Assembly: GCA_964418585.1 (NCBI GenBank) | Contig: CAYQMG010000089.1 | Location: 1 to 64,000 of the forward strand | Direction of reading: 5' to 3' | Origin: JAJRTE01 sp964418585 | GTDB taxonomy: Bacteria; Myxococcota_A; UBA796; JAJRTE01 | DNA length: 64,000 nucleotides | In this document: one piece after another, positions 51,230-59,377 of the stretch | Layout: every line of letters starts with the position of its first letter | Position numbering within the stretch: position 1 is the first letter of the stretch | Translations under genes and position numbers: made by a program | Notes under the pieces: model-generated | Databases searched by the model: none | Seen by the model: the letters and a program-made list of their open reading frames with translations, nothing else | Told to the model about the DNA's origin: nothing

Positions 51230-53551
51230 ATGTCGGTCGGGGAATCCGTTGCGCGCAAGGATGGGCCGGACAAGGTCCGGGGACGTACCAGGTTCGTTGA
51301 CGACTACCAGCCGGAGGGGTGCTGGTTCGGTGCCACCGTGCGCTCGGCCATTCCCCATGGACGTATCCGGCAGATTCGGTTTCCGTCGGAGATTCCATGG
51401 GACCGGTTCGTCGTTGTGGGCGCTGGGGACATTCCCGGGCGGAATTGCGTGCCGTTTTTGACCGAGGACCTGGTGCTTCTCGCCGACGGATATGTACGTC
51501 ACGTCAACGAGCCGATTCTTCTCATTGCCGGACCGGATCGGGAAGCTGTTCACGAAGCGGCCCGGGCGGTGGAGATCGAGTATGAGCCGCTGCCAGCGAT
51601 CCTGACGCTTGACGAGGCCATGGCGGCCGGGAGCACCGAAGGTTGTGCCGTGCCTCGGCCCATCTCCATCGTTCGAGGGGACCTGGACGAGGGGTTTGCT
51701 CAGGCCGACCTGGTGGTGGAGGGTACGTACGAGGTGGGTCACCAGGAGCACGTGTACCTGGAGACCAACGGGTTCATCGCCTGGTGGGAGCCCGACGGTC
51801 AGGTGGCGGTGCGCGGGTCATTGCAATGTCCCTACTATGTCCAGCGAGCCCTCAAGATGGTGTTCGACCTCCCTGACGACAAGGTCCGGGTCATTGCGGC
51901 CCCAACGGGCGGGGCCTTTGGCGGCAAGGAAGACTTTCCCTCCATGCTGGCATGCCATGCGGCCTTGCTGTCCCGTGCGGCCGGACGACCGGTCAAGGTG
52001 GTCTACGACAGGCGGGAGGATTTCACCAGCACGACCAAGCGCCATCCGGCACGGGTTCACTATCGAACCGGGGTAAGGAAGGACGGGACCTTCACCGCCT
52101 GTTCGGTGGAATTCGCACTCGACGGTGGCGCCTACATCACCATGAGCCCGGTGGTGCTGTCTCGAGGTGTCATTCACGCGAGCGGCCCTTACTATTACCC
52201 GGCCATCGAGGTGCGGGGACGGTGCTACGCCACCCACACGCCGCCCAACGGTGCATTCCGAGGATTCGGCGTCCCGCAGGCTTTCTTTGGGATCGAGCGG
52301 CATGTGGACCGGATCGCTGCCAGGCTCGGCCTGGATCCGCTCGAGGTCCGGCGGCGCAACCTGCTGAAGCAGGGCATGCGGACGGCCACGGGACAGCTTC
52401 TCAAGGAAGGCGTGAGTGCAGCCGAGGTGTTGGCCGACGCGGTGGCCCGCAGCGGGTACGAGGAGGCGCGGCGGAAGCCCCGGCTTCAGGACGGGGTCCT
52501 GCACGGAGTCGGGATCGGCCTCTACATGCACGGCGCAGGGTTTACAGGGAGTGGCGAGGCGCGGTTGAAGTCCCTGGTGGGGATGCGTCTGACTCCCGAC
52601 GGCCGGGTCGAGATCTTGACCGCCTCCACGGACATGGGCCAGGGTACGCTCACAGTGTTCCCCCAGATCGCTGCCCGGGCGATGAACGTGGACTTCGACC
52701 GCGTTTTCGTGGCTGAGCCGGACACGGGCCGGGTGCCGGACAGCGGCCCCACGGTCGCCTCGCGGACCGTCACCATCGTGGGTCGGGTGGTACAGCAACT
52801 CGGCGAGGACCTTGCCGCGCGGATACGCGCTTTCGCGGCGGAGCAGTTCGGCGGCGACCAGGAGGACTACGCGCTGAGTGGAGACTCGGTGGTGAGGAAC
52901 TCGAGCGGAGAACCGGTGGCTTCCCTGGCCGAGGTGGCCTCCCGGATGCACGAAGCGTGGGGAGATGTCTACCTGGAACGGGGCTACCGTTTGAACCCGG
53001 AGATTCGTTGGGACGAGGCGCGTCATGAAGGAGATGCCTACCCCGTTTTCGCCTGGGGATGTGTCGTGGTCGAGGTGACGGTGGACCCGGACACCCTCGA
53101 GATTCATCCCGTGCGGGTGACCGCGAGTCACGACATCGGCACGGTGGTCAACCCGACCTTGGCCGCCGGTCAGATTGAAGGGGGCATCGCCCAGTCCATC
53201 GGGTACGGGTTGTTCGAGGAGGTGCACTGGAACGCGGGCGAGATGCTCAACCCCGGGTTCACGAACTACATCATTCCCACCACGGTCGATCTCCCGGACA
53301 TGGATGTGGGATTCGTGGAAAACCCCTTCTCGGACGGTCCCTTCGGGGCGAAGGGGGTTGGTGAACTCCCGATGCATGGAGCTGCTCCGGCCCTGGCCAA
53401 CGCGGTGGCGCATGCCACGGGGATCGAGGTCGATCAACTGCCCGTGACACCCGAGCGGCTTCTCGCCGCCAGGCTCGAGCAGGAGCAGCGGGACACCTGG
53501 GAAGCCCTGGGCGCTCGAGGCGGCGCCGAGACGAGAGGAGGGACGAAGTGA
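51230..53551 (+). CDS. molybdenum hydroxylase large subunit (xanthine dehydrogenase/CoxL family, Mo-pterin cytosine dinucleotide-binding)
   Basis: The 773-residue catalytic subunit of a xanthine-dehydrogenase-type enzyme, which hydroxylates purines, aldehydes or N-heterocycles with water as oxygen donor. ATG 51230 has AGGAGGTT before it. Motifs: GGAFGGKEDF near 229 (Mo-cofactor binding), NGAFRGFGVPQ near 340, and the C-terminal GAKGVGELP whose Glu is the likely catalytic base. CoxL-type CO dehydrogenases carry an AYRCSFR loop; here the corresponding AFRGFG lacks Cys, so this is not CO dehydrogenase. The gene overlaps the small subunit by four bases (GTGA). Substrate cannot be set from sequence; purine or nicotinate-like compounds are possible. 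Confidence 0.9.
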   Translation: MSVGESVARKDGPDKVRGRTRFVDDYQPEGCWFGATVRSAIPHGRIRQIRFPSEIPWDRFVVVGAGDIPGRNCVPFLTEDLVLLADGYVRHVNEPILLIAGPDREAVHEAARAVEIEYEPLPAILTLDEAMAAGSTEGCAVPRPISIVRGDLDEGFAQADLVVEGTYEVGHQEHVYLETNGFIAWWEPDGQVAVRGSLQCPYYVQRALKMVFDLPDDKVRVIAAPTGGAFGGKEDFPSMLACHAALLSRAAGRPVKVVYDRREDFTSTTKRHPARVHYRTGVRKDGTFTACSVEFALDGGAYITMSPVVLSRGVIHASGPYYYPAIEVRGRCYATHTPPNGAFRGFGVPQAFFGIERHVDRIAARLGLDPLEVRRRNLLKQGMRTATGQLLKEGVSAAEVLADAVARSGYEEARRKPRLQDGVLHGVGIGLYMHGAGFTGSGEARLKSLVGMRLTPDGRVEILTASTDMGQGTLTVFPQIAARAMNVDFDRVFVAEPDTGRVPDSGPTVASRTVTIVGRVVQQLGEDLAARIRAFAAEQFGGDQEDYALSGDSVVRNSSGEPVASLAEVASRMHEAWGDVYLERGYRLNPEIRWDEARHEGDAYPVFAWGCVVVEVTVDPDTLEIHPVRVTASHDIGTVVNPTLAAGQIEGGIAQSIGYGLFEEVHWNAGEMLNPGFTNYIIPTTVDLPDMDVGFVENPFSDGPFGAKGVGELPMHGAAPALANAVAHATGIEVDQLPVTPERLLAARLEQEQRDTWEALGARGGAETRGGTK

Positions 53552-54024
53552 AAGTGGCCTTCACCATCAACGGCCGACCCCATGACCTCGACGTGCCGGG
53601 TGCTCGGCGGTTGCTCGACGTGCTTCGTGAGGATTTGGGACTCACCGGAACGAAGGAGGGGTGCGGCGAGGGCGAATGCGGCGCCTGCTCGGTGCTGGTG
53701 GACGGCGAGGTGGTCAACGCCTGCTTGATTCCGGTTGCCCAGGTTCAGGGTGCTGACATCGTTACCGTCGAGGGCCTGGAGGCAGCAGGAGGCAAGCCGC
53801 TTCAGGATGCCTTCGTTCAGCTTGGTGCTGCCCAGTGCGGAGCCTGCACGCCCGGCATGCTGATGGCGGCCTATGCCTATTACCAGGCGTGTGCCCGCAC
53901 CGGCGAGGATCCTCTGGACCGGGATCGGATCCGAGCGGCTCTGGCCGGAAATCTCTGCCGCTGCACCGGGTACCAGAAAATAATCGACGCCGTCTGGACC
54001 GGCTGTGAGGCGCTGCGCCGGTGA
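53548..54024 (+). CDS. molybdenum hydroxylase small subunit, 2x[2Fe-2S]
   Basis: A 158-residue iron-sulfur subunit that carries electrons from the Mo centre to FAD. The plant-type cluster motif is CGEGECGACSVLVDGEVVNAC near 39-59 and the second, all-helical cluster motif is CGACTPG with CRCTGY near 97-137. The GTG start overlaps the large-subunit stop (GTGA), showing translational coupling. Length is typical. Confidence 0.95.
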   Translation: MKVAFTINGRPHDLDVPGARRLLDVLREDLGLTGTKEGCGEGECGACSVLVDGEVVNACLIPVAQVQGADIVTVEGLEAAGGKPLQDAFVQLGAAQCGACTPGMLMAAYAYYQACARTGEDPLDRDRIRAALAGNLCRCTGYQKIIDAVWTGCEALRR

Positions 54025-54094
54025 ACCCGGCCTGTCCGCTGCGGGCGTCCGCGCGGCCTGCGCCAGTAGGCGGCCACGACCATGAGGTGGGACG

Positions 54095-54973
54095 ATGAAT
54101 CGACCACTCGCCGAAATCGAGTTCTTCACACCAGCCACACTGAACGAGGCGCTCGCCCTACGCGATGCCGAGCGGAGCCGGGCTTTGCCCATCGCCGGGG
54201 GCACGGACCTGATGGTGCTACAACGTTCCGGAGGCCTGGGGGCGCCTCGAGCCTTCCTGTCGCTGTGGGGCGTGGAGGATCTTCGTGGGATCACTCTGCG
54301 TGAGAACCGGATCGAGATTGGCGCGACCACCACCTTTGCGCAGATCGGACGTTCTCCAGAGATCGACCGGCATGTCACGGCGTTGGGCGAAGCTGCCCGT
54401 CGGGTCGGGGCCGTCCAGATTCAGAACCGGGCCACCATTGGTGGAAACATTGTGAACGGGTCTCCCGCAGGCGATTCGTTGCCCGTCCTCGCCGTGGTCA
54501 ACGCCACACTGGTTCTGGCCAGCAAGGCCCGCGGCTTGCGCAAGGTCCCGTTCGAGGCCTTTTTCACCGGGTACAGGCAGACCGTGCTCCAGGACGACGA
54601 ACTCCTGGTGCGTATTGAGATTCCCCTGCCGCCGGCCGATACCTGGACCGGGTTCGAAAAGGTCGGCTCCCGCCGCGCGCAAACGATCTCAAAGGTCATG
54701 GCAGCCCTTCGGGTCCGGCTCGAGGGAGACAAGATCGCCGATGTGGCTTTTGCCTGCGGAAGCGTCGCCCCCACCGTGATCCGACTCCCCCGGACGGAAG
54801 CTCGGCTCCTGGGCCGGCCCCTTTCCGAGCACCTGGCAGACGAGGTGGCGGACACGTTGAATCGGGAAATCGTTCCCATCGATGACCTGCGTTCCACTGC
54901 GGCGTACCGTCGCTTCGTCTCCGTTGGATTGCTTCGCCGGTTGCTTCGCCGGTGTGCCCAGGCGTCTGGATAG
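54095..54973 (+). CDS. molybdenum hydroxylase FAD-binding medium subunit
   Basis: A 292-residue subunit of the CoxM/XdhB type. FAD-binding motifs are AGGTDLM near 34 and ATIGGNIVNGSPAGDSLP near 112. It completes the enzyme in the order large - small - medium; a 70-base gap separates it from the small subunit. No Mo-cofactor maturation gene of the XdhC/CoxF type is seen here. The gene converges on the RDD protein gene with 44 bases between. Confidence 0.93.
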   Translation: MNRPLAEIEFFTPATLNEALALRDAERSRALPIAGGTDLMVLQRSGGLGAPRAFLSLWGVEDLRGITLRENRIEIGATTTFAQIGRSPEIDRHVTALGEAARRVGAVQIQNRATIGGNIVNGSPAGDSLPVLAVVNATLVLASKARGLRKVPFEAFFTGYRQTVLQDDELLVRIEIPLPPADTWTGFEKVGSRRAQTISKVMAALRVRLEGDKIADVAFACGSVAPTVIRLPRTEARLLGRPLSEHLADEVADTLNREIVPIDDLRSTAAYRRFVSVGLLRRLLRRCAQASG

Positions 54974-55017
54974 GGCCGCGGTTGCGAGGTGCGCGTCCTG
55001 GCGGACCGGTCGTCGGA

Positions 55018-55506
55018 TCAAGTCGAAGTCGGGCCGGGTGCCTCCACCGAGATGACCATGGTGGCAGCCAGTCGGTCCCCGAGGCGTTTCCCGTCGGGGT
55101 CGGTCAAGACGAGGACCAGTTCCAGGATGCCCAGGCCGGCCCCGGACAGGGCCAGAAGGGGGGCCAGGAACTTGCCCACGATGGGGAAAAGGGCAAACAG
55201 ACCGCCGAAGTAGACGATGGCGAGAGGCAGGTTCCGTTGAATGGAGGTGGCCGGGTCCATGGGTCGGCCGTCGACCCGGACCGCCTGGATGCCCACGGCG
55301 CGTTTGCCGGGCGACTGGTAGCTCATGCTCGGGATGTTCAGCCCGTCGCGGAGCAGCATGAAGGCGGCGGCGAGGATACCCCCGACCGCCGGGTGCAGCA
55401 ATGCGAGGAGCATTGCCACGCCTCCATCGATGGCTGCAGCGATGATCCGCCGGCCTTGGTCTGCATGCTTCAAGCCCGCTCCTGCCACCTGTCCCTGCAT
55501 GTTCAT
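55018..55506 (-). CDS. RDD-family membrane protein
   Basis: A 162-residue protein with the RDD-family pattern: an N-terminal Arg/Asp-containing helix (GRRIIAAAIDGGVAMLLAL), hydrophobic segments and the middle motif SPGKRAVGIQAVRVDG. The C-terminal helix ends DPDGKRLGDRLAATMVI. About three membrane segments are expected. ATG 55506 follows GGGAGC. The family's function is poorly known; some members are ion transport related. Divergent from the lipoprotein gene at 55910. Confidence 0.8.
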   Translation of the reverse strand: MNMQGQVAGAGLKHADQGRRIIAAAIDGGVAMLLALLHPAVGGILAAAFMLLRDGLNIPSMSYQSPGKRAVGIQAVRVDGRPMDPATSIQRNLPLAIVYFGGLFALFPIVGKFLAPLLALSGAGLGILELVLVLTDPDGKRLGDRLAATMVISVEAPGPTST

Positions 55507-55616
55507 GCCACATGCTCCCAGCGTGAATCTCGACCTCTGGACACGCGCCCACTGGATACGACCATTGGACAGCCGCATGCACGGCCGCGCCTGTCCGCCT
55601 GCAATGGGGTGCTGTC

Positions 55617-55645
55617 AGTCTATCCGAAGACGGTTGCCCTTTCAA
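55617..55645 (-). promoter_or_regulatory. candidate promoter of the RDD protein gene
   Basis: Minus-strand TTGAAA (complement of 55640-55645), 17-base spacer, TAGACT (complement of 55617-55622). The leader to the ATG at 55506 would be about 105 bases. Confidence 0.45.
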
Positions 55646-55803
55646 GGTTCGAACCGGGCCGATGTCGACACCGCGCCGGAGTCGGAGGGACCTGTCGGTG
55701 CGGTCGCCTCCCTTCAGACCAGGCCTGCCACCGCGTGCTGGAATGGGGGCAACGACCACTCGGTGCACCGCAGATTCCGTTGAGGTTCCTGGCGTCGTCC
55801 CGG

Positions 55804-55831
55804 TTGACTCTTCCTCACGCTGTGGTAGCAT
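55804..55831 (+). promoter_or_regulatory. candidate promoter of the lipoprotein - cytosine deaminase - ATP-grasp unit
   Basis: TTGACT (55804-55809), 16-base spacer, TAGCAT (55826-55831); the first start codon is at 55910. Confidence 0.45.
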
Positions 55832-55909
55832 CGGCTCGACGTGCGGCTCGAGTCGCATGTCATCGGTGTGCCATGGGTGCCGGGTTCGTGGTGGGAGTGT
55901 GGGGGAATC

Positions 55910-56896
55910 ATGCGCAGTGGTCTGATCAGGTTGACGTGGCTGGTGGGCCTGCTGATCGCGGTGGGCTGTTCGGACAAGAGTGCAGTGGTGTCGTCGTCCG
56001 GCGAAGAGGAAGCGTCCGAGCCGGGAGCGCCGCCCCAGAAGGGGTTTGCCTACCCGCAGGAGGAACTGGCGCGCATGTCCGACGCGCCGAAAATCACCGG
56101 GACCATCACGGTGGAGAAGTATACCCAGGGGATGCTTCAGATTGACGTGACCTTGCCCGTTGATGGAGAGACCGACACCACGCGGGGGGTTCCCCCGATC
56201 ACGGTGTTTCGGCAGAACGCACCGGGGCCTTACGAACTCTACCTCCCGCCCGGAACCAAGGCCGTGAACCTGGCTCTGATCCTCGACATCAAGGGCAACG
56301 GGCCGGACGCCGAGGATCCGAAATTGGTCTACGAGAAAAACCCGGTCGAGATCACGGGTCCAGTGGTCTCCGGGGTGGACATGGTGATCGACAGCACGGC
56401 GGCGGCGCTTCCTCCTCCGAGTGATGAAGGCGCCGACTCGGACACGGGAGAGCGCTCGGACCGGCAGGAGCCTTCGGATGCGACGTCCGGGGGAGTGGAT
56501 GCGCTGTCCGCAGTACCAGGGGTTGGGGAATCGGAACAGGGTGGGGATGTTCGGAAACCTGTCGCCGATTCGCCGGAAGCCCGGGCCGCGTCCCCAGGGG
56601 GTTCCCGGCCTGCCCAGGAAAGCGGACATTCAGGAGATGTTTCGGGGGAGGGCGAGGAGGAGCCGAAGGGCGGCACCGGGGCGGATTCGGACGAGGGGGC
56701 CACGGGGAGGGATGCGCCTGTCGCTGCCGAAGCAGGCCGGGAATCCGGAGATGCGCAGTCAAAGACGGGGTTGGAGGGTGCGCCGACCAGGGAAGAGGGA
56801 CCAGCTCCGGAGCCTGGTTCCGGAGGGGACGGCCCGGGCGGACATCCTGCCACACCGGACCCGTTGGACGAATCCCTGGATACCGTCCCCGAGTGA
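55910..56896 (+). CDS. lipoprotein with a long disordered Gly/Glu/Pro/Ser tail
   Basis: A 328-residue lipoprotein: signal peptide LTWLVGLLIAVGC with lipobox. Residues ~45-165 form a beta-rich domain (GTITVEKYTQGMLQIDVTLP, a transthyretin/Ig-like pattern). From ~165 on the chain is almost wholly acidic and small residues (Gly, Glu, Ser, Pro, Ala, Asp), predicted to be disordered. ATG 55910 lies behind a G-rich stretch; the open frame upstream is not protein-like. It precedes the cytosine deaminase gene by 73 bases. Function unknown. Confidence 0.7.
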   Translation: MRSGLIRLTWLVGLLIAVGCSDKSAVVSSSGEEEASEPGAPPQKGFAYPQEELARMSDAPKITGTITVEKYTQGMLQIDVTLPVDGETDTTRGVPPITVFRQNAPGPYELYLPPGTKAVNLALILDIKGNGPDAEDPKLVYEKNPVEITGPVVSGVDMVIDSTAAALPPPSDEGADSDTGERSDRQEPSDATSGGVDALSAVPGVGESEQGGDVRKPVADSPEARAASPGGSRPAQESGHSGDVSGEGEEEPKGGTGADSDEGATGRDAPVAAEAGRESGDAQSKTGLEGAPTREEGPAPEPGSGGDGPGGHPATPDPLDESLDTVPE

Positions 56897-56969
56897 GCCT
56901 TTTCCCCGGAGTCCCTGCCCAGGCCGGGTTGAAGGAAACCCTGCGCGCGCAAGTCGTTGGAGGTCGTTC

Positions 56970-57422
56970 GTGAGCAAGTCCAGGGACCCTTTTCTCGACG
57001 CAGCGCTGGAAGAGGCCCGAACGGGGCTGTCTGAAGGCGGCATCCCTATCGGATCGGTCCTCGTGGTCGAGGGCAGAATCATCGGTCGGGGACACAACCG
57101 GCGGGTGCAGGACGGAAGTGTGATCCACCATGCGGAGATGAACTGCCTGGAGAACGCCGGGCGGTTGCCTCCCTCGGTCTACCGTCGTGCCACTCTCTAT
57201 ACCACCCTGTCGCCCTGTCCGATGTGTTCCGGAGCCATCTTGCTCTACCGGATTCCTCGAGTGGTCATCGGGGAGAACCGGACGTATGTGGGGTCTGAAT
57301 CCCTGCTGAAGTCTCACGGGGTGGCGGTGGAGGTGGTCGACGATGCCCGGTGCGTCCAGATGATGGAGGGATTCATCGCCGGCAACCCGGACCTGTGGAA
57401 CGAGGACATCGGCGAGGAATGA
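56970..57422 (+). CDS. yeast-type cytosine deaminase (CDA-fold nucleobase deaminase)
   Basis: A 150-residue zinc deaminase very like fungal Fcy1, which converts cytosine to uracil; most bacteria use the unrelated amidohydrolase CodA. Zinc ligands and the catalytic Glu lie in HHAEM (near 49-53) and SPCPMC (near 78-83). The core segments GRGHNRRVQDGS, LYTTLSPCPMCSGAI, VVVDD-like EVVDDARC and the C-terminal LWNEDIGEE closely follow the yeast enzyme from memory, including the C-terminal lid that covers the active site. The start is GTG 56970 with GGAGGT upstream. The next gene overlaps or nearly overlaps it. Uracil formed here could feed the UPRTase-like enzyme 4 kb away. Confidence 0.88.
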   Translation: MSKSRDPFLDAALEEARTGLSEGGIPIGSVLVVEGRIIGRGHNRRVQDGSVIHHAEMNCLENAGRLPPSVYRRATLYTTLSPCPMCSGAILLYRIPRVVIGENRTYVGSESLLKSHGVAVEVVDDARCVQMMEGFIAGNPDLWNEDIGEE

Positions 57423-57439
57423 AGGGCAGGCGGGACGAG

Positions 57440-58741
57440 ATGGAAGATGTGATCGGGTTGATGGACCCGAATCGCTATGCGCTGAAAGAGACCCTGGCTC
57501 AGCTATTCAAGTTCCTGGAACTGGAGATCCCTTACCGAGGCACGGTGCACCGCGTCACCACCCGGAGGTTGAAAAGTCGCCCATACGATACGCTCCGGGC
57601 TGCACCAGCCGGGTATCGAGCGGTCTTGAATCGGGGTGCTCACTGGAATCCTCATCACAACGGCTATCTGACCATCATCTCCACGGACGCCTACCTGCTC
57701 AACGACATGATCAGTTTCCGGGGGATCAGCAAGAACACGAGCTTTGCCCAGATGGCTCGTCTTGGGCTGCACGTGCCCCCGACCGTGGCGATCCCACAGC
57801 ACGACTACACGGAATTGAAGTTGGACCCGACCACGCATGAAGCCTTGATGTTCGAGGACTTCGAGCTGTTCGACCTTGAGGAGTGCGGCGATGCGGTTGG
57901 GTATCCGGCGTTTCTGAAGCCCCAGGAAGGGGGTGGGTGGGTCGGTGTCCAGCGGGTGACGAATGCCCGGGAACTCGAGGCGGCGTATGCCCGCTCCGGC
58001 GATCGACCGATGAACCTCCAGAAAGAGGTTCCTTACCGGGAGTTCGTGCGTGCGGTGGGCGTGGGACCCTTGGTCATTCCCATGCACTACAACCCGGAAG
58101 CCCCCCGAAGCCACGAGCGTTACCTGCGGGACGCCACCCGGGCGGTGGATCAGCATTTTCTTTCCGAGGATGCCCGGCGCGAGGTGAGCCGATTGACGCG
58201 GATCGTGGATGCGTTTTACAACTGGGACCACAATTCCTGTGAGATCCTCATCGATCCCCAGGGAAAGATGTTTCTCATCGACTTTGCCAACGCCTGCCCG
58301 GACAGTTCTCCCGTGAGCCTGCACTTCTACTTTCCTGAACTGGTGAAGGCGCTGGCCAAGTGGCTGGTGTTCGTCTCCGTGACGGGCCGCAAGAAACCCT
58401 ATCTGGCGCACAACTGGGATGCCTTCTTCGAAATCCGGGACCGCGCCGACCAGGAAGGCTGGACCTACGAACAACGGCTCGAGGCCTATGATGCGTTGGC
58501 CATGCGCCATTTCGATGCCGACACCTTTGACGCCTTCTGCCACACACATCTTGCCGATTTCGATTTCCAGGCGTATGACTTCTTTGGAAGTGATACGTTT
58601 GCAGCCATCCTGGAGCGGGAGGTGGACTACTTCTTCAAGGCCCCGGAGGAGAAAAAGCGGATGCTGGCACATTACATGGGCCTGCACGACTTCTGGCTCC
58701 ACTGCGAACGAGGTCGGCTGCGTCAAGCGCGGGCCCGGTAG
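57440..58741 (+). CDS. ATP-grasp-type protein of unknown substrate
   Basis: A 433-residue protein with an ATP-grasp-like layout. An N-terminal domain (~1-95) is followed by the lid and lysine region GYPAFLKPQEGGGWVGV (~155-170) and the Mg-binding end NSCEILIDPQGKMFLIDFAN (~260-280), whose Glu and Asp/Asn are placed as in carboxylate-amine ligases. The last 130 residues are aromatic-rich helices. Family members ligate a carboxylate to an amine or thiol; the substrate is not evident. Start is either ATG 57440 or ATG 57419, which overlaps the deaminase stop as ATGA. The tight coupling to a cytosine deaminase is unusual. Confidence 0.7.
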   Translation: MEDVIGLMDPNRYALKETLAQLFKFLELEIPYRGTVHRVTTRRLKSRPYDTLRAAPAGYRAVLNRGAHWNPHHNGYLTIISTDAYLLNDMISFRGISKNTSFAQMARLGLHVPPTVAIPQHDYTELKLDPTTHEALMFEDFELFDLEECGDAVGYPAFLKPQEGGGWVGVQRVTNARELEAAYARSGDRPMNLQKEVPYREFVRAVGVGPLVIPMHYNPEAPRSHERYLRDATRAVDQHFLSEDARREVSRLTRIVDAFYNWDHNSCEILIDPQGKMFLIDFANACPDSSPVSLHFYFPELVKALAKWLVFVSVTGRKKPYLAHNWDAFFEIRDRADQEGWTYEQRLEAYDALAMRHFDADTFDAFCHTHLADFDFQAYDFFGSDTFAAILEREVDYFFKAPEEKKRMLAHYMGLHDFWLHCERGRLRQARAR

Positions 58742-58794
58742 CCGCAGCCGGGGTGGTCACCCGGTTGTCAGACCGGGCACAGAGGGAGACGAAC

Positions 58795-59319
58795 ATGACG
58801 AGAACGCTGATTCTTTTGTCCTTGCTGTTGGGTGCGGTCCCCGTCCAGGAGACCTGGGCACAGGCCCAGGTGGCTGCGCGGGCCCCGGTGGAGCCAGCCA
58901 CGCCGCGACCGACCTCCTTGACCAAGAAAAAGCCGTTCAAAGCGGTGGCAGCCGGCCCGGCCCGGGTTGCGCCTGGCGACAGTTTCACGCTTCGCTACAC
59001 CATCTATCTTTTGAACGACAAGCACTACCTGTACAAGGATGCGTGCTCGGTGACGGTGTCCGAAGCAGGTCCGTTCCAGATCGGGGAGGTCCACTACTGG
59101 CCGAAGCCCCAGAAGACGCATGACCCGTTCGAGAACACGGAGAAGGAGGTCTATCACAAGCCCTTGACGATGTACTTGACGGGCAAGGTGCCGCCCGATA
59201 CCGCCCCGGGCAAGGTGACGGTGCGGGCGGTGGTGGCCTATCGGGGATGCAACGAGTCCGTCTGCTTTTTCCCAACCAAGGAAACGCTCGAGCTGGATAT
59301 CGAAGTGGGGCCGCGCTAG
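58795..59319 (+). CDS. free-standing DsbD N-terminal-type (DsbD-alpha/DsbC-like) periplasmic domain
   Basis: A 174-residue exported protein: signal peptide ILLSLLLGAVPVQETWAQA, then an immunoglobulin-like domain resembling the N-terminal periplasmic domain of the thiol:disulfide interchange protein DsbD. The characteristic late Cys pair is in YRGCNESVCFFP (Cx5C). The start ATG 58795 has AGAGGGAG before it. The membrane and C-terminal thioredoxin domains of DsbD are missing, so it is either a redox partner for a separate CcdA-type protein or a repurposed domain. It lies 53 bases after the ATP-grasp gene on the same strand and converges on the next lipoprotein. Confidence 0.75.
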   Translation: MTRTLILLSLLLGAVPVQETWAQAQVAARAPVEPATPRPTSLTKKKPFKAVAAGPARVAPGDSFTLRYTIYLLNDKHYLYKDACSVTVSEAGPFQIGEVHYWPKPQKTHDPFENTEKEVYHKPLTMYLTGKVPPDTAPGKVTVRAVVAYRGCNESVCFFPTKETLELDIEVGPR

Positions 59320-59377
59320 GTGCCTGGAAAAAACTGCTCGGCCAGGTCTGACCGTTCGTGTCTCAGCAGCCCGAGCC

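Noticed and set aside
51230..54973. Carbon monoxide dehydrogenase (coxMSL)
   Set aside because: The active-site loop is AFRGFG with no Cys where CoxL has AYRCSFR, and the gene order differs.
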